Source: Leptofilum sp965223525
GTDB taxonomy: Bacteria > Chloroflexota > Anaerolineae > Promineifilales > Promineifilaceae
Direction of reading: 5' to 3'
Assembly (NCBI RefSeq): GCF_965223525.1
Contig: NZ_CBDCWX010000005.1
Span: 2,542,001 to 2,606,000 of the forward strand
Length of the DNA stretch: 64,000 nt
In this document: one piece after another, positions 40,087 through 48,131 of the stretch
How the letters are laid out: each line of letters opens with the position of its first letter
Position numbering within the stretch: position 1 is the first letter of the stretch
Program-made: the position numbers and the translations under genes
Notes under the pieces: model-generated
What the model saw: only the letters and a program-made list of their open reading frames with translations
Told to the model about the DNA's origin: nothing
Database searches by the model: none

Positions 40087-40911
40087 ATGGTTAAAAAGAC
40101 AAAAACGAACAGCTTTGCTGATGTTGACCGCGCAGAAGATCCAGACTATTTTGTCAACTGCCTTCATGAACAGTACACCAAAAATAGTACGCTCCTTAGG
40201 AATAAACAGCTCACCTTAGCGTTAGCTGATGTACAGACTAGACATTTTGTACTTGATGTTGGCTGTGGTACAGGGGTAGATGCCATACAAATGGCAGTAC
40301 AGGTTGGCCAGTCCGGGCATGTGTATGGCATTGATTTTAGTCATGCCATGGTTACCACCGCGAATAAGAACGCCAGAGTGCTAAATTTGCCAGTTACGTT
40401 TCAACAAAATGATATTTATGCGCTTGATTTTGCAGATAACTTCTTTGATCGTTGTCGCGCCGACAAGACATTTCAACATTTATCTGATCCCGATGCGGCT
40501 CTAAAAGAACTGATACGAGTCACAAAGCCAGGCGGAAAAATTATTATCGCGGATCCAGATCATGACTCCCTAATAATTGATACACCATTTGAAGATGTGA
40601 ATCATCGCTTTGTGCGATTTCGTAGCGACCAAATGCCACAAGGGGGGATTGCTCATCAACTTTACGGTAAATTTAAAGAATTTGGATTGGTGGATGTGCA
40701 CGTGGAACCTATCATGCAGGTTTTTACAAATTATGAGGAAAAGAAAGTTAGTTCACCGTACTTAGAAGAAATATATTTTGCCCAAAAGGCAGGTGTGGTA
40801 AGTGAAACAGAAGCTGACCAATGGGCTAATTACCTACAAAATGCCATTGCAAATGATCGATTTTTGTGTCTGCAAACTTACATCATTACCGTTGGGTGTA
40901 AACCGGCATAA
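40087..40911 (+). CDS. Class I SAM-dependent methyltransferase
   Basis: The 274-residue protein has motif I VLDVGCGTGVDAIQMA (residues of about 55-70), YGIDFSHAMV as the acidic end of strand 2, and LIRVTKPGGKIIIADPDHDS (post-I to motif III). This is the UbiE/ArsM-like pattern for small-molecule methylation. The gene is AT-richer than its neighbours and contains no ACGGCCGT, which suggests more recent acquisition. Its substrate is unknown. It is flanked by the amidase and an acyl-CoA dehydrogenase but does not appear to belong to their metabolism. Confidence 0.88.
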   Translation: MVKKTKTNSFADVDRAEDPDYFVNCLHEQYTKNSTLLRNKQLTLALADVQTRHFVLDVGCGTGVDAIQMAVQVGQSGHVYGIDFSHAMVTTANKNARVLNLPVTFQQNDIYALDFADNFFDRCRADKTFQHLSDPDAALKELIRVTKPGGKIIIADPDHDSLIIDTPFEDVNHRFVRFRSDQMPQGGIAHQLYGKFKEFGLVDVHVEPIMQVFTNYEEKKVSSPYLEEIYFAQKAGVVSETEADQWANYLQNAIANDRFLCLQTYIITVGCKPA

Positions 40912-40935
40912 TGCCATTTTGAGGAGATATGTAGA

Positions 40936-42078
40936 ATGAAACGCACCATTTTTGACGACGAACACAACATGTTCCGCGATGCTGTGCGTCGTTTTGTAGA
41001 GAACGAAATTGTGCCCTACCACGAGCAGTGGGAGCATGACGGCATTGTATCGCGCGAGGTGTGGCTAAAGGCTGGTGAATTGGGCTTTTTGTGCATGGAT
41101 GCCCCCGAAGCGTATGGTGGCTTGGAGATTGATGATTATCGCTACAATGCCGTTGTGGTGGAGGAGTTGACGCGTGCTGGGGCGTCTGGGGTGGGTTTTG
41201 GTTTGCACAATGATGTGAACATGCCGTACTTCCTTAAATACACCACCGACGCGCAAAAGCAACGCTGGCTGCCCAAGATGATCTCTGGCGAGATGATTAC
41301 GGCCATAGCGATGACCGAGCCGGGGGCTGGCAGTGATTTGCAGGGTGTGCGGACAACGGCCGTTCGCCAGGGCGACCATTACATCGTCAATGGTCAAAAA
41401 ACATTCATTACCAACGGCATTCACAGCGATGCTGTTATCACCGTGGTGAAAACTGACCCGGACAAGGGACATGCGGGCATTAGCCTGCTGGTGATCGAGG
41501 AAGGGATGGATGGGTTCGAGCGAGGTCGCAATTTGGAAAAAATTGGCCTGAAGGCACAAGATACGGCCGAACTTTACTTCGACAACGTAAAAGTACCCGC
41601 CGAGAACTTGATGGGCGAAGAGGGCAAAGGCTTTTATTATCTGATGAGTTCGTTGCCGCAGGAGCGGCTCTCCGTGGCCGTGATTGCCGTTGCCGCCTGC
41701 GAAGCAGCGTTGGAGATGACGATCCGCTACTGCCAGGAGCGTACTGCTTTTGGCCAACCCATCGGCAAATTCCAAAACAGCCGCTTCAAGCTGGCCGAAA
41801 TGACGACCGAAACCCAAATTGCCCGCGTTTTTGTAGACCGCTGCATTATGGAGTTGAATGCGGGTAACCTAACGGCCGAAGAAGCCGCCATGGCCAAATG
41901 GTGGACAACTGATCTGCAAGTTCGGGTGATGGATCAATGTTTGCAGCTACACGGCGGCTACGGCTACATGCTAGAGTATCCCATCGCCAAGTTTTACCTG
42001 GATGCCCGCGTGCAGCCGATTTACGCGGGAACCAACGAAGTGATGAAGGAGATAATCGGCCGTTCATTAGGATTGTAA
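40936..42078 (+). CDS. Acyl-CoA dehydrogenase (short/medium/long-chain type)
   Basis: The 380-residue protein is a standard ACAD: MITAIAMTEPGAGSDLQGVR (FAD/substrate loop), GQKTFITNGIHSDA, YCQERTAFGQPIGKFQNSRF and the end YAGTNEVMKEIIGRSLGL. The likely catalytic Glu position lies near LDARVQPIYAGTNE. It oxidises acyl-CoA to trans-2-enoyl-CoA with ETF as acceptor. GAGGAGA precedes the ATG. It is the third ACAD of the window and the one closest to the typical family length. Confidence 0.96.
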   Translation: MKRTIFDDEHNMFRDAVRRFVENEIVPYHEQWEHDGIVSREVWLKAGELGFLCMDAPEAYGGLEIDDYRYNAVVVEELTRAGASGVGFGLHNDVNMPYFLKYTTDAQKQRWLPKMISGEMITAIAMTEPGAGSDLQGVRTTAVRQGDHYIVNGQKTFITNGIHSDAVITVVKTDPDKGHAGISLLVIEEGMDGFERGRNLEKIGLKAQDTAELYFDNVKVPAENLMGEEGKGFYYLMSSLPQERLSVAVIAVAACEAALEMTIRYCQERTAFGQPIGKFQNSRFKLAEMTTETQIARVFVDRCIMELNAGNLTAEEAAMAKWWTTDLQVRVMDQCLQLHGGYGYMLEYPIAKFYLDARVQPIYAGTNEVMKEIIGRSLGL

Positions 42079-42084
42079 TGGCAC

Positions 42085-43005
42085 ATGAATGATCCCAAAA
42101 CGTTAGAAACGGAGCGGCTGATTTTACGGCCATTCCACCCCCGACACCTCCCCGATTTGAACAAAATGTACGGCGATCCGCAGACGATGCGCTTTATGCC
42201 TTCACCCCCGCATGCGGCTGCCAGCGTTACCGAAGCGCAGCTAAAAAATGATACGCGCCATCCTGAAGCGTACTATTGGGTCATCTCTTTCAAGGGAAGT
42301 GATGAGGTGATTGGCCTGGTGAATTACCTGGGCGGCACGCGGGTGCCAGGGATGGGCTATATCATTCGGCGAGAGTTTTGGGGGCAGGGCATTGCCGCCG
42401 AGGCGTGTCGGGTGGCGTTGGGCTTTGGCTTTGACGAACAGGGGTATGACCGCGTAGAGTTGTGGATTGATCAGACCAACTTAGCCTCGCAGCGAGTGGC
42501 GCAAAAGCTGAACTTTCGCCTGAAGGGGCGTTTACCGCTGAAGTATGGCCATAGAGAACAAGAGCACATCATGCTGGTATTTGGGCTGTGGGCACATGAG
42601 TGGCGCAGGGAATCAGTTCCGAAGCAGGCGACCAAATTTTATCGGACGGAGCCCGTTTTGTTTGTGGATGATGTGGAGGAAACGGCCGTCTACTACCGTG
42701 ACAAATTAGGCTTCCACATTGACTTTCTGTTTGGCGACCCGCCACAGCACGGCGGTGTTTCTCGCACAGATTGGTCTGGCAGTGGTGCCGTGCTGCAACT
42801 GGCGCAGATGGCACCAGAGCGAGAAATTGCGCCTTCTGGCTACCTTTACATTTTTGTGAGCCACGACATTGACGAACTGTTTGCCGCCTACAAGGCACAG
42901 GGTGTTACCATTCGCAGTGAGCCGGAGAGCTACCCGTGGGGCTTGCGCGAATTCACGATTGAGGACAACAACGGTCATCTGCTGCGCTTTGGCACGCATG
43001 TTTAG
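42085..43005 (+). CDS. Fusion of a GNAT acetyltransferase and a glyoxalase/VOC domain
   Basis: The 306-residue protein has an N-terminal RimJ-like GNAT domain (residues 1-165; TERLILRPFHPRHLPDLNKM, IIRREFWGQGIAAEACRVAL, NLASQRVAQKLNFRLKG). A C-terminal VOC domain follows (residues 190-305; EPVLFVDDVEETAVYYRDKL, GYLYIFVSHDIDELFAAYK, YPWGLREFTIEDNNGHLLRF). There is no stop or frameshift at the junction. Combining acetylation with a VOC module suggests resistance or detoxification of a small molecule. It starts six bases after the acyl-CoA dehydrogenase. Confidence 0.88.
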   Translation: MNDPKTLETERLILRPFHPRHLPDLNKMYGDPQTMRFMPSPPHAAASVTEAQLKNDTRHPEAYYWVISFKGSDEVIGLVNYLGGTRVPGMGYIIRREFWGQGIAAEACRVALGFGFDEQGYDRVELWIDQTNLASQRVAQKLNFRLKGRLPLKYGHREQEHIMLVFGLWAHEWRRESVPKQATKFYRTEPVLFVDDVEETAVYYRDKLGFHIDFLFGDPPQHGGVSRTDWSGSGAVLQLAQMAPEREIAPSGYLYIFVSHDIDELFAAYKAQGVTIRSEPESYPWGLREFTIEDNNGHLLRFGTHV

Positions 43006-44206
43006 GGTTTTGCCACAGAGAACACAGACGAAGAAGGGGATATTTCTGGCTTGGTGGCTCATTTTGGTGCTGGTGGGATGTCAGACTGAAACGACCGTTC
43101 CTACTTTTACATCACTCTCAACTGAAAGCATACCAACTGCCACACCCCAACCACCAGCTACTAACCACCAACCACTAGCTACCAGCCCCCTCTTCATGCG
43201 CGGTGTGGACGTTTCCATTTTGCCGATGATGGAGCAGTGTAACGGCCGTTTCACACAAAATGGAAGCGAGGTTGAATCGTTGGCCTTCATGACTGCCCAA
43301 GGCGTCAACTTTGTGCGGCTGCGCGTGTGGGTAAACCCTGCCGATGGCGCAAGTGGACTGGATGAAGTGCTAGGTGTGGCTCAACGTGCCAAGGCGCACG
43401 ATCTTGGGTTGATGATCGATTTTCATTACTCCGATACGTGGGCAGACCCTGGGAACCAAACCAAACCGGCTGCCTGGGCTGATTTAACTTTTGCAGAATT
43501 GCAAACGGCCGTTACTAACCACACTCGCACCGTCATCTCAGCTTTGCACGCCCAGGGCACCCCACCAGACGTGATCCAGTTAGGGAATGAAATTACGAAC
43601 GGGTTTTTGTGGCCAGATGGCCGTCTTGGTGCAGGCTACGAAGACAATTGGCCCCAATTTGCGGCACTGCTTAATGTTGCACAAGCTGGCGTCGCCCAAA
43701 GCTTCCCCGGCGCAGACCAGATTCCCATCATGATCCACATTGATTCAGGCGGGGATTTAGGCCGCAGCCGCTGGTTTTTTGATAACCTCACCGCCCAAAG
43801 CGTGCCGTTCGACCAAATTGGCCTCTCGTTTTACTCGTGGTGGCACGGAAATTTTCTTGATTTGCAGCAAAATATGGCAGGGCTGGCTTCACGCTACGGC
43901 AAACCGATTGTGGTGGTAGAAACAGCCTATCCGTGGACACTGGCCTGGGCTGATGATGTGCACAACCCCGTTGGCGAGGAGGGGCAGTTGTTAACTGGCT
44001 ACCCAGCAACTAAACGTGGTCAGGCAGCGTTTGTGGCGGATGTGAGAACGGCCGTTACCCAAGTTCCCCAGAACCTCGGCGCAGGCTTCTTCTACTGGGC
44101 ACCCGACTACATCACCACGCCCGATTGTGGCTCGCTTTGGGAAAATCTGGCACTGTTCGATTTTGCAGGGGAAGCCCTCCCCGCTTGGCAAGCATTTGCC
44201 CCTTAA
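42998..44206 (+). CDS. GH53-like arabinogalactan endo-1,4-beta-galactosidase lipoprotein
   Basis: The protein of about 402 residues has a signal peptide (IFLAWWLILVLVGC) with lipobox Cys, a Thr/Pro-rich linker, and a GH53 catalytic domain. Landmarks are MRGVDVSILPMMEQ, VNFVRLRVWVNP, LGLMIDFHYSDTWADPGNQT and KPAAW, the acid/base Glu in QLGNEITNG, and the nucleophile Glu in IVVVETAYPW. GH53 enzymes cut beta-1,4-galactans outside the cell. Its ATG at 42998 overlaps the end of the preceding gene. The first residues are encoded by a CCACAGAG repeat and part of the linker by a TAGTGG repeat. Confidence 0.87.
   Translation: MFRVLPQRTQTKKGIFLAWWLILVLVGCQTETTVPTFTSLSTESIPTATPQPPATNHQPLATSPLFMRGVDVSILPMMEQCNGRFTQNGSEVESLAFMTAQGVNFVRLRVWVNPADGASGLDEVLGVAQRAKAHDLGLMIDFHYSDTWADPGNQTKPAAWADLTFAELQTAVTNHTRTVISALHAQGTPPDVIQLGNEITNGFLWPDGRLGAGYEDNWPQFAALLNVAQAGVAQSFPGADQIPIMIHIDSGGDLGRSRWFFDNLTAQSVPFDQIGLSFYSWWHGNFLDLQQNMAGLASRYGKPIVVVETAYPWTLAWADDVHNPVGEEGQLLTGYPATKRGQAAFVADVRTAVTQVPQNLGAGFFYWAPDYITTPDCGSLWENLALFDFAGEALPAWQAFAP
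43009..43036. repeat. CCACAGAGAACACAGA repeat within a signal-peptide coding region
   Basis: TTTTGCCACAGAGAACACAG belongs to the family at 29540. Here it is read as LPQRTQTK at the N-terminus of the GH53-like protein. Confidence 0.65.
43148..43190. repeat. CCACTAACCACTAG repeat within a linker coding region
   Basis: CAACCACCAGCTACTAACCA and CCAACCACTAGCTACCAG match the words of the spacer repeat at 22225-22296. It is translated as QPPATNHQPLATS in the stalk of the GH53-like lipoprotein. Confidence 0.65.
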
Positions 44207-44248
44207 GATTGATCTGCAAAATAAACTCTAACTTTGATACAATCTTGG

Positions 44249-44277
44249 GTAGGGGCGACCCGCCGGGTCGCCCCTAC
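44249..44277. repeat. GTAGGGGCGACCCG hairpin repeat
   Basis: GTAGGGGCGACCCG and CGGGTCGCCCCTAC are perfect arms with a one-base centre, in the spacer before rmlA. A relative lies at 60603-60631. Confidence 0.8.
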
Positions 44278-44309
44278 AAAACAACCAAATTAAAGGACAA
44301 AAGATATTT

Positions 44310-45197
44310 ATGAAAGGCATCATTCTCTCTGGTGGCAGCGGCACGCGCCTTTATCCACTCACCCGCTCCCTCTCCAAGCAAATTCTTCCCCTCTTCAACA
44401 AACCAATGATTTACTATCCGCTTTCAGTTTTCATGCTGGCCGACATTCGGGAAATTCTTATTATTTCCACGCCACATCACATCGAGCTGTATGAAGAGCT
44501 GTTTGGCGACGGCTCACGGCTGGGTTTGAAGATCGAGTACGCCGTACAGCCAGAGCCACGCGGCATTGCCCAGGCATTTGTCATTGGCGAAGAGTTTATC
44601 AATGGCGAACCATGCGCTCTCATTTTGGGTGATAATTTCCTTTACGGCCCTGGCTTGTCCGGCATTTTGCAAAAAGCAGGTCAGCTAACCGACGGTGGTT
44701 TGGTATTTGCCTACTACGTCCGCGACCCTGAACGGTACGGCGTGGTCGAGTTCGACAAAGATTACAAAGCAATCACCATCGAGGAAAAGCCAGCCGAGCC
44801 AAAATCTAACTATGCAGTTACCGGGCTTTATTTTTACGACAAAGACGTGGTGGAGATTGCCAAAAATCTCAAACCATCGGCTCGGCATGAGTATGAAATT
44901 ACGGACGTGAACAACGAATATTTGCGGCGGGGCAAGCTAAATGTGCAGCTTTTGGGGCGCGGCTACGCCTGGATGGACACGGGCACGCACGACAGCTTGC
45001 TGGAAGCGGGCAACTACGTGCAAACGATCGAGCATAGGCAGGGGCTGAAGGTGGGCTGCGTGGAAGAAATTGCCTACCGCAAGGGGTACATCGGCGCGGC
45101 AGAACTGCTGGAAATTGCCTCGGTGTCGCAGAAGAATGAGTATTGCAACTACCTGCGCTGGTTGGCAGAACGGCCGCGTGAGGCAACCAATCTATGA
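44310..45197 (+). CDS. rmlA: Glucose-1-phosphate thymidylyltransferase
   Basis: The 295-residue protein has the RmlA nucleotide motif GIILSGGSGTRLYPLTRSLS, KQILPLFNKPMIYYPLSVFM and ALILGDNFLYG, then GRGYAWMDTGTHDSLLEAGN. It makes dTDP-glucose from glucose-1-phosphate and dTTP, the first step of dTDP-rhamnose and other deoxysugars. rmlB, C and D are not in the window. AAAGGA precedes the ATG. Its stop overlaps the next start (ATGA). Confidence 0.97.
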   Translation: MKGIILSGGSGTRLYPLTRSLSKQILPLFNKPMIYYPLSVFMLADIREILIISTPHHIELYEELFGDGSRLGLKIEYAVQPEPRGIAQAFVIGEEFINGEPCALILGDNFLYGPGLSGILQKAGQLTDGGLVFAYYVRDPERYGVVEFDKDYKAITIEEKPAEPKSNYAVTGLYFYDKDVVEIAKNLKPSARHEYEITDVNNEYLRRGKLNVQLLGRGYAWMDTGTHDSLLEAGNYVQTIEHRQGLKVGCVEEIAYRKGYIGAAELLEIASVSQKNEYCNYLRWLAERPREATNL

Positions 45198-45532
45198 GCG
45201 AGATCACCATTCGGCAAATGCAAAAAACGGTGGACGAGTGGGTGCGGACGATTGGCGTTCGCTATTACTCGGAGTTGACGAATACGGCCGTTCTTATGGA
45301 AGAAGTCGGCGAAGTAGCCCGCATCATGGCACGACAGTACGGCGACCAAAGCTTCAAAACGAGCGACGAAACGGTGAATCTGGCCGACGAAATCGCGGAC
45401 GTGCTCTTTGTGCTGACCTGCATTGCGAACCAAACCGGCATTGATCTAACGGCCGCTTTTCACAAAAACATGGCCAAAAAAACCACCCGCGACAAGGATC
45501 GCCACGCCAACAATCCCAAGCTACAATCTTGA
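45194..45532 (+). CDS. MazG-like nucleotide pyrophosphohydrolase
   Basis: The 112-residue all-helical protein has the MazG metal motifs LMEEVGEVARIMAR (ExxE) and ETVNLADEIADVLFVLTCIA (ExxD), typical of the single-domain MazG-like/NTP-PPase family. These enzymes hydrolyse NTPs or dNTPs to monophosphates. It overlaps rmlA by four bases. Linkage to a dTTP-consuming enzyme is suggestive but may be incidental. Confidence 0.92.
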   Translation: MSEITIRQMQKTVDEWVRTIGVRYYSELTNTAVLMEEVGEVARIMARQYGDQSFKTSDETVNLADEIADVLFVLTCIANQTGIDLTAAFHKNMAKKTTRDKDRHANNPKLQS

Positions 45533-45551
45533 ACCATTTTGCGAGGTTTTG

Positions 45552-45995
45552 ATGATTTCTGAGCAGCAGAAGCAAGCTTTGTTTGTAGAAATTCATAAAG
45601 CTATTGAAGAAGCAACAGTTCTTGCGATTGAGAGGTTTTCTCTAGGACAAGAGGCCGATTTAGCTTACCCACCAAATGGTGGGCTTACTGAAAAAGAAAA
45701 GTCTGAGCTGACTAAATTGTCAATTAACTCAAATCAAAAAAGTGCCTTGAGAAAAATTATTGCTGATGCAGCTTCTTATCCAATTTTTCGTTTTCTGACT
45801 TTGCTAGATGGCGTATCTGATCCTGAAGGTTATGAAGGCGACTGGCCTGGATTTACGCTTCAGTCTAAGGATGATAATTTCGAGGATTCTGATACGTTTC
45901 TACATGATGATATGGATAGTGCTTATTGGGAATGGAGAAAAATAAGGCCATCTTCTGATTGGAAATTAGACAATCTGGATGATGAACGAGCTTAG
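45552..45995 (+). CDS. Hypothetical acidic protein
   Basis: The 147-residue protein (MISEQQKQALFVEIHKAIEE start) is acidic and probably helical in its N-terminal half, with YEGDWPGFTLQSKDDNFEDS near the C-terminus. The gene is AT-rich and has no ACGGCCGT motif, unlike those on both sides. A GAGG lies upstream of the ATG. I do not recognise a family; size and composition resemble immunity-type or other accessory proteins, but no toxin gene is near. Confidence 0.6.
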   Translation: MISEQQKQALFVEIHKAIEEATVLAIERFSLGQEADLAYPPNGGLTEKEKSELTKLSINSNQKSALRKIIADAASYPIFRFLTLLDGVSDPEGYEGDWPGFTLQSKDDNFEDSDTFLHDDMDSAYWEWRKIRPSSDWKLDNLDDERA

Positions 45996-46004
45996 GAGAG
46001 TTGG

Positions 46005-46877
46005 ATGTCAATTGATTTGAAAAAAGTATTGGGACATGAATACAAACCCGCCGAATTTGTTTACACGGAGCGGGACGTGAGCCTATATGCCCTGTCAGTG
46101 GGGGCGGCGGCCGATCCGGTGGATGCGGAGGAGCTGAAGTTTGTCTATGAGTTGAACAGCGATTTTACGCCACTGCCGACGATGGCGGTGGTGTTTCCTT
46201 TTGTGCTGTTCTGGCAAATTACGCAGGTGCCGGGGCTGGAATTTAACCCAATGATGCTGCTGCACGGTGAGCAATATTTGGAACTGAAACGGCCGTTACC
46301 CAACTCGGCCACTATTCATAATACCGCGAAGATAACGGCCGTTTACGACAAAGGCAAAGGCGCAGTCCTCCTCACGGACGTGGTTAGCAAAGATGGGCAA
46401 GGCAACGAAGTTGCCTTCAATCAATCTTCTGTGTACATTCGCGGGATTGGTGGCTTTGGGGGCGAGCGTGGCCCCTCCACCAGCCAGCAAAACCTACCGC
46501 CCAACCGTCCGCCAGACGCCATCCACAGCCAGCAAACCCGCCCCGACCAGGCGTTGCTCTACCGCCTTAGCTCTGGCGACGGCAACCCGCTGCACGCCGA
46601 TCCGCAAATGGCCGCGCTTGGCGGCTTCCGTCAGCCCATTTTGCACGGGCTTTGCACCTTCGGTTTTGCCGGGCGCGCGGTGCTAAAACAGTTTGCCAAT
46701 AACAACCCGGCTCGCTTCAAAAGCATCAAGGTGCGCTTTAGCAAGCACGTTTTCCCCGGCGAAACCATCGTCACCGAAATGTGGCGCGAATCGGACAGCC
46801 GCATTATCTTCCAAAGCAAAGTGGCTGAGCGGGATGAAGTGGTGTTGTCCAATTCGGCCGTAGAGCTGCACCTATAA
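46005..46877 (+). CDS. MaoC-type 2-enoyl-CoA hydratase (double hot-dog)
   Basis: The 290-residue protein has two hot-dog domains like the hydratase-2 part of the peroxisomal multifunctional enzyme. The second holds the catalytic motif YRLSSGDGNPLHADPQMAAL followed by GGFRQPILHGLCTFGFAGRA, with Asp and His of hydratase 2. The first has ERDVSLYALSVGAAADPVDA. It converts trans-2-enoyl-CoA to (3R)-hydroxyacyl-CoA. AGGAG precedes the ATG. It completes a dehydrogenase-hydratase-reductase-thiolase set spread across the window. Confidence 0.94.
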   Translation: MSIDLKKVLGHEYKPAEFVYTERDVSLYALSVGAAADPVDAEELKFVYELNSDFTPLPTMAVVFPFVLFWQITQVPGLEFNPMMLLHGEQYLELKRPLPNSATIHNTAKITAVYDKGKGAVLLTDVVSKDGQGNEVAFNQSSVYIRGIGGFGGERGPSTSQQNLPPNRPPDAIHSQQTRPDQALLYRLSSGDGNPLHADPQMAALGGFRQPILHGLCTFGFAGRAVLKQFANNNPARFKSIKVRFSKHVFPGETIVTEMWRESDSRIIFQSKVAERDEVVLSNSAVELHL

Positions 46878-46883
46878 CAAACC

Positions 46884-46942
46884 AACCTCCCGCAAGTTTG
46901 GACTCAGATGCAACTCGCAGGCAAAACCTGCGGGAGGTTTTT
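46884..46942 (+). terminator. Long hairpin with T-run after the MaoC gene
   Basis: AACCTCCCGCA and TGCGGGAGGTT pair across a loop of about 35 bases and are followed by TTTTTA. It can act as an intrinsic terminator. It also looks like one of the spacer repeats. Confidence 0.7.
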
Positions 46943-46956
46943 ATGAAGGAAGTACC

Positions 46957-47910
46957 ATGCCCAAGAAGAAGCAAATAAATTTAGTCCGCGCCGTCGGCGT
47001 TGCTCTGCTGCTGATAGCCCTGATTGTGGGTGCCAGCGGCTTTTTTAGCCAATACCCCAACGCTGACTTCTCTGACTTTGTAGGTGACTTTTACGCCAAC
47101 ATTGCCGCTGAGTTTGCCAGCATTGCCCTGACGGTACTCATCATTGACTACCTCAATGAACGACGTGAGGATCAACGCCGCCGCGAGCTTCTCATCCGGG
47201 AGCTGGGGAGCACCAGCAACGCCATTGCCCTTCGCGCCGTCGCCGAACTGCGTTCAGAAGGCTGGTTGTCAGACGGCTCGCTCCATGCAGCCAGCCTTGT
47301 AGAAGCGAACCTGAACAATGCGATGTTGCCACGCACTTCGCTGGTAGGGGTAGATTTTCAGCGGGCGCAGCTAAATAAGGTGGACTTAAGCGGCGCAGAC
47401 CTCACAGGCGTTAATTTTGAGGGGGCGAAAATGGAGGAAACCGATTTGCGTGAAGCAAATTTGGCCGATGCCCAATTTGCCCGAGCCGATTTAACAGGGG
47501 TTAAACTGACTAATCAAGATTTACGCAATGTCAATTTGTTTGGCGCTGAAATCAATCAAGCAAATTTGGATGGCATTAACTTAAGCGAAGCCAAAGTGAA
47601 CGGACTAGACATGCGTGGTTCCAGTTTACGCAAGGCGCAGCTACGCAAGGCAAAGCTCCATTTTGTCAATTTGAGAGGGGGAACTCTTAGCGAAGCCAAT
47701 TTGGAAAAAGCGAACCTGAACGGGGCTAACTTGTCGGGGGCGTATTTGAACTGGACTAATTTACGCGGGGCGTATCTGTTTAATGCTGACCTCACAGGCG
47801 CGGATTTGAGTGGTGCGGATTTAACCGGGGCACGGGTCACGCCAGAGCAGCTTGCTTCGGCCAAATCGCTAAAAAATGCTACGCTGCCGGATGGTAATAA
47901 AGCGACCTAG
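46957..47910 (+). CDS. Membrane-anchored pentapeptide-repeat protein
   Basis: The 317-residue protein has two N-terminal hydrophobic segments (residues 10-32 and about 48-66), a charged stretch (LNERREDQRRRELLIRELG), and then about 35 pentapeptide repeats of the A(D/N)LxG type from residue 110 (ADLTGVNFEGAKMEETDLRE, and near the end ADLTGADLSGADLTGARV). These fold as a right-handed square beta-helix. The biochemical role is unknown; the fold often serves in protein binding. GAAGGAAG precedes the ATG. Confidence 0.9.
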   Translation: MPKKKQINLVRAVGVALLLIALIVGASGFFSQYPNADFSDFVGDFYANIAAEFASIALTVLIIDYLNERREDQRRRELLIRELGSTSNAIALRAVAELRSEGWLSDGSLHAASLVEANLNNAMLPRTSLVGVDFQRAQLNKVDLSGADLTGVNFEGAKMEETDLREANLADAQFARADLTGVKLTNQDLRNVNLFGAEINQANLDGINLSEAKVNGLDMRGSSLRKAQLRKAKLHFVNLRGGTLSEANLEKANLNGANLSGAYLNWTNLRGAYLFNADLTGADLSGADLTGARVTPEQLASAKSLKNATLPDGNKAT

Positions 47911-47913
47911 AAT

Positions 47914-47966
47914 CTTTGCCACAGGCTTGTGCTGAGCGTAGCCGAAGTAGAACACAGAGGGTTTTG
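47914..47966. repeat. CCACAG...AACACAGAGG repeat with nested GCTGAGCGTAGCCGAAGTA
   Basis: TTTGCCACAG and AACACAGAGGG bracket GCTGAGCGTAGCCGAAGTA, a word much like the CTGAGCGnAGTCGAAGG repeats that I know from many environmental genomes. The rest of the 221-base gap to 48131 holds no gene that I can support. Confidence 0.55.
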
Positions 47967-48131
47967 AGACGATAGTTCATTTTTCAGATTCCTCTTTTTC
48001 TACTTTGTCCGTGGAGATTCTGAATTTGAATACCGAATTGTTGCACAGACGGCCGTTTATGTTACAAAAGATCATTACCCACACCTGCTGCACTCCCCTA
48101 TTGGCACGAAACCTAAAATGGAGCAAGAATA

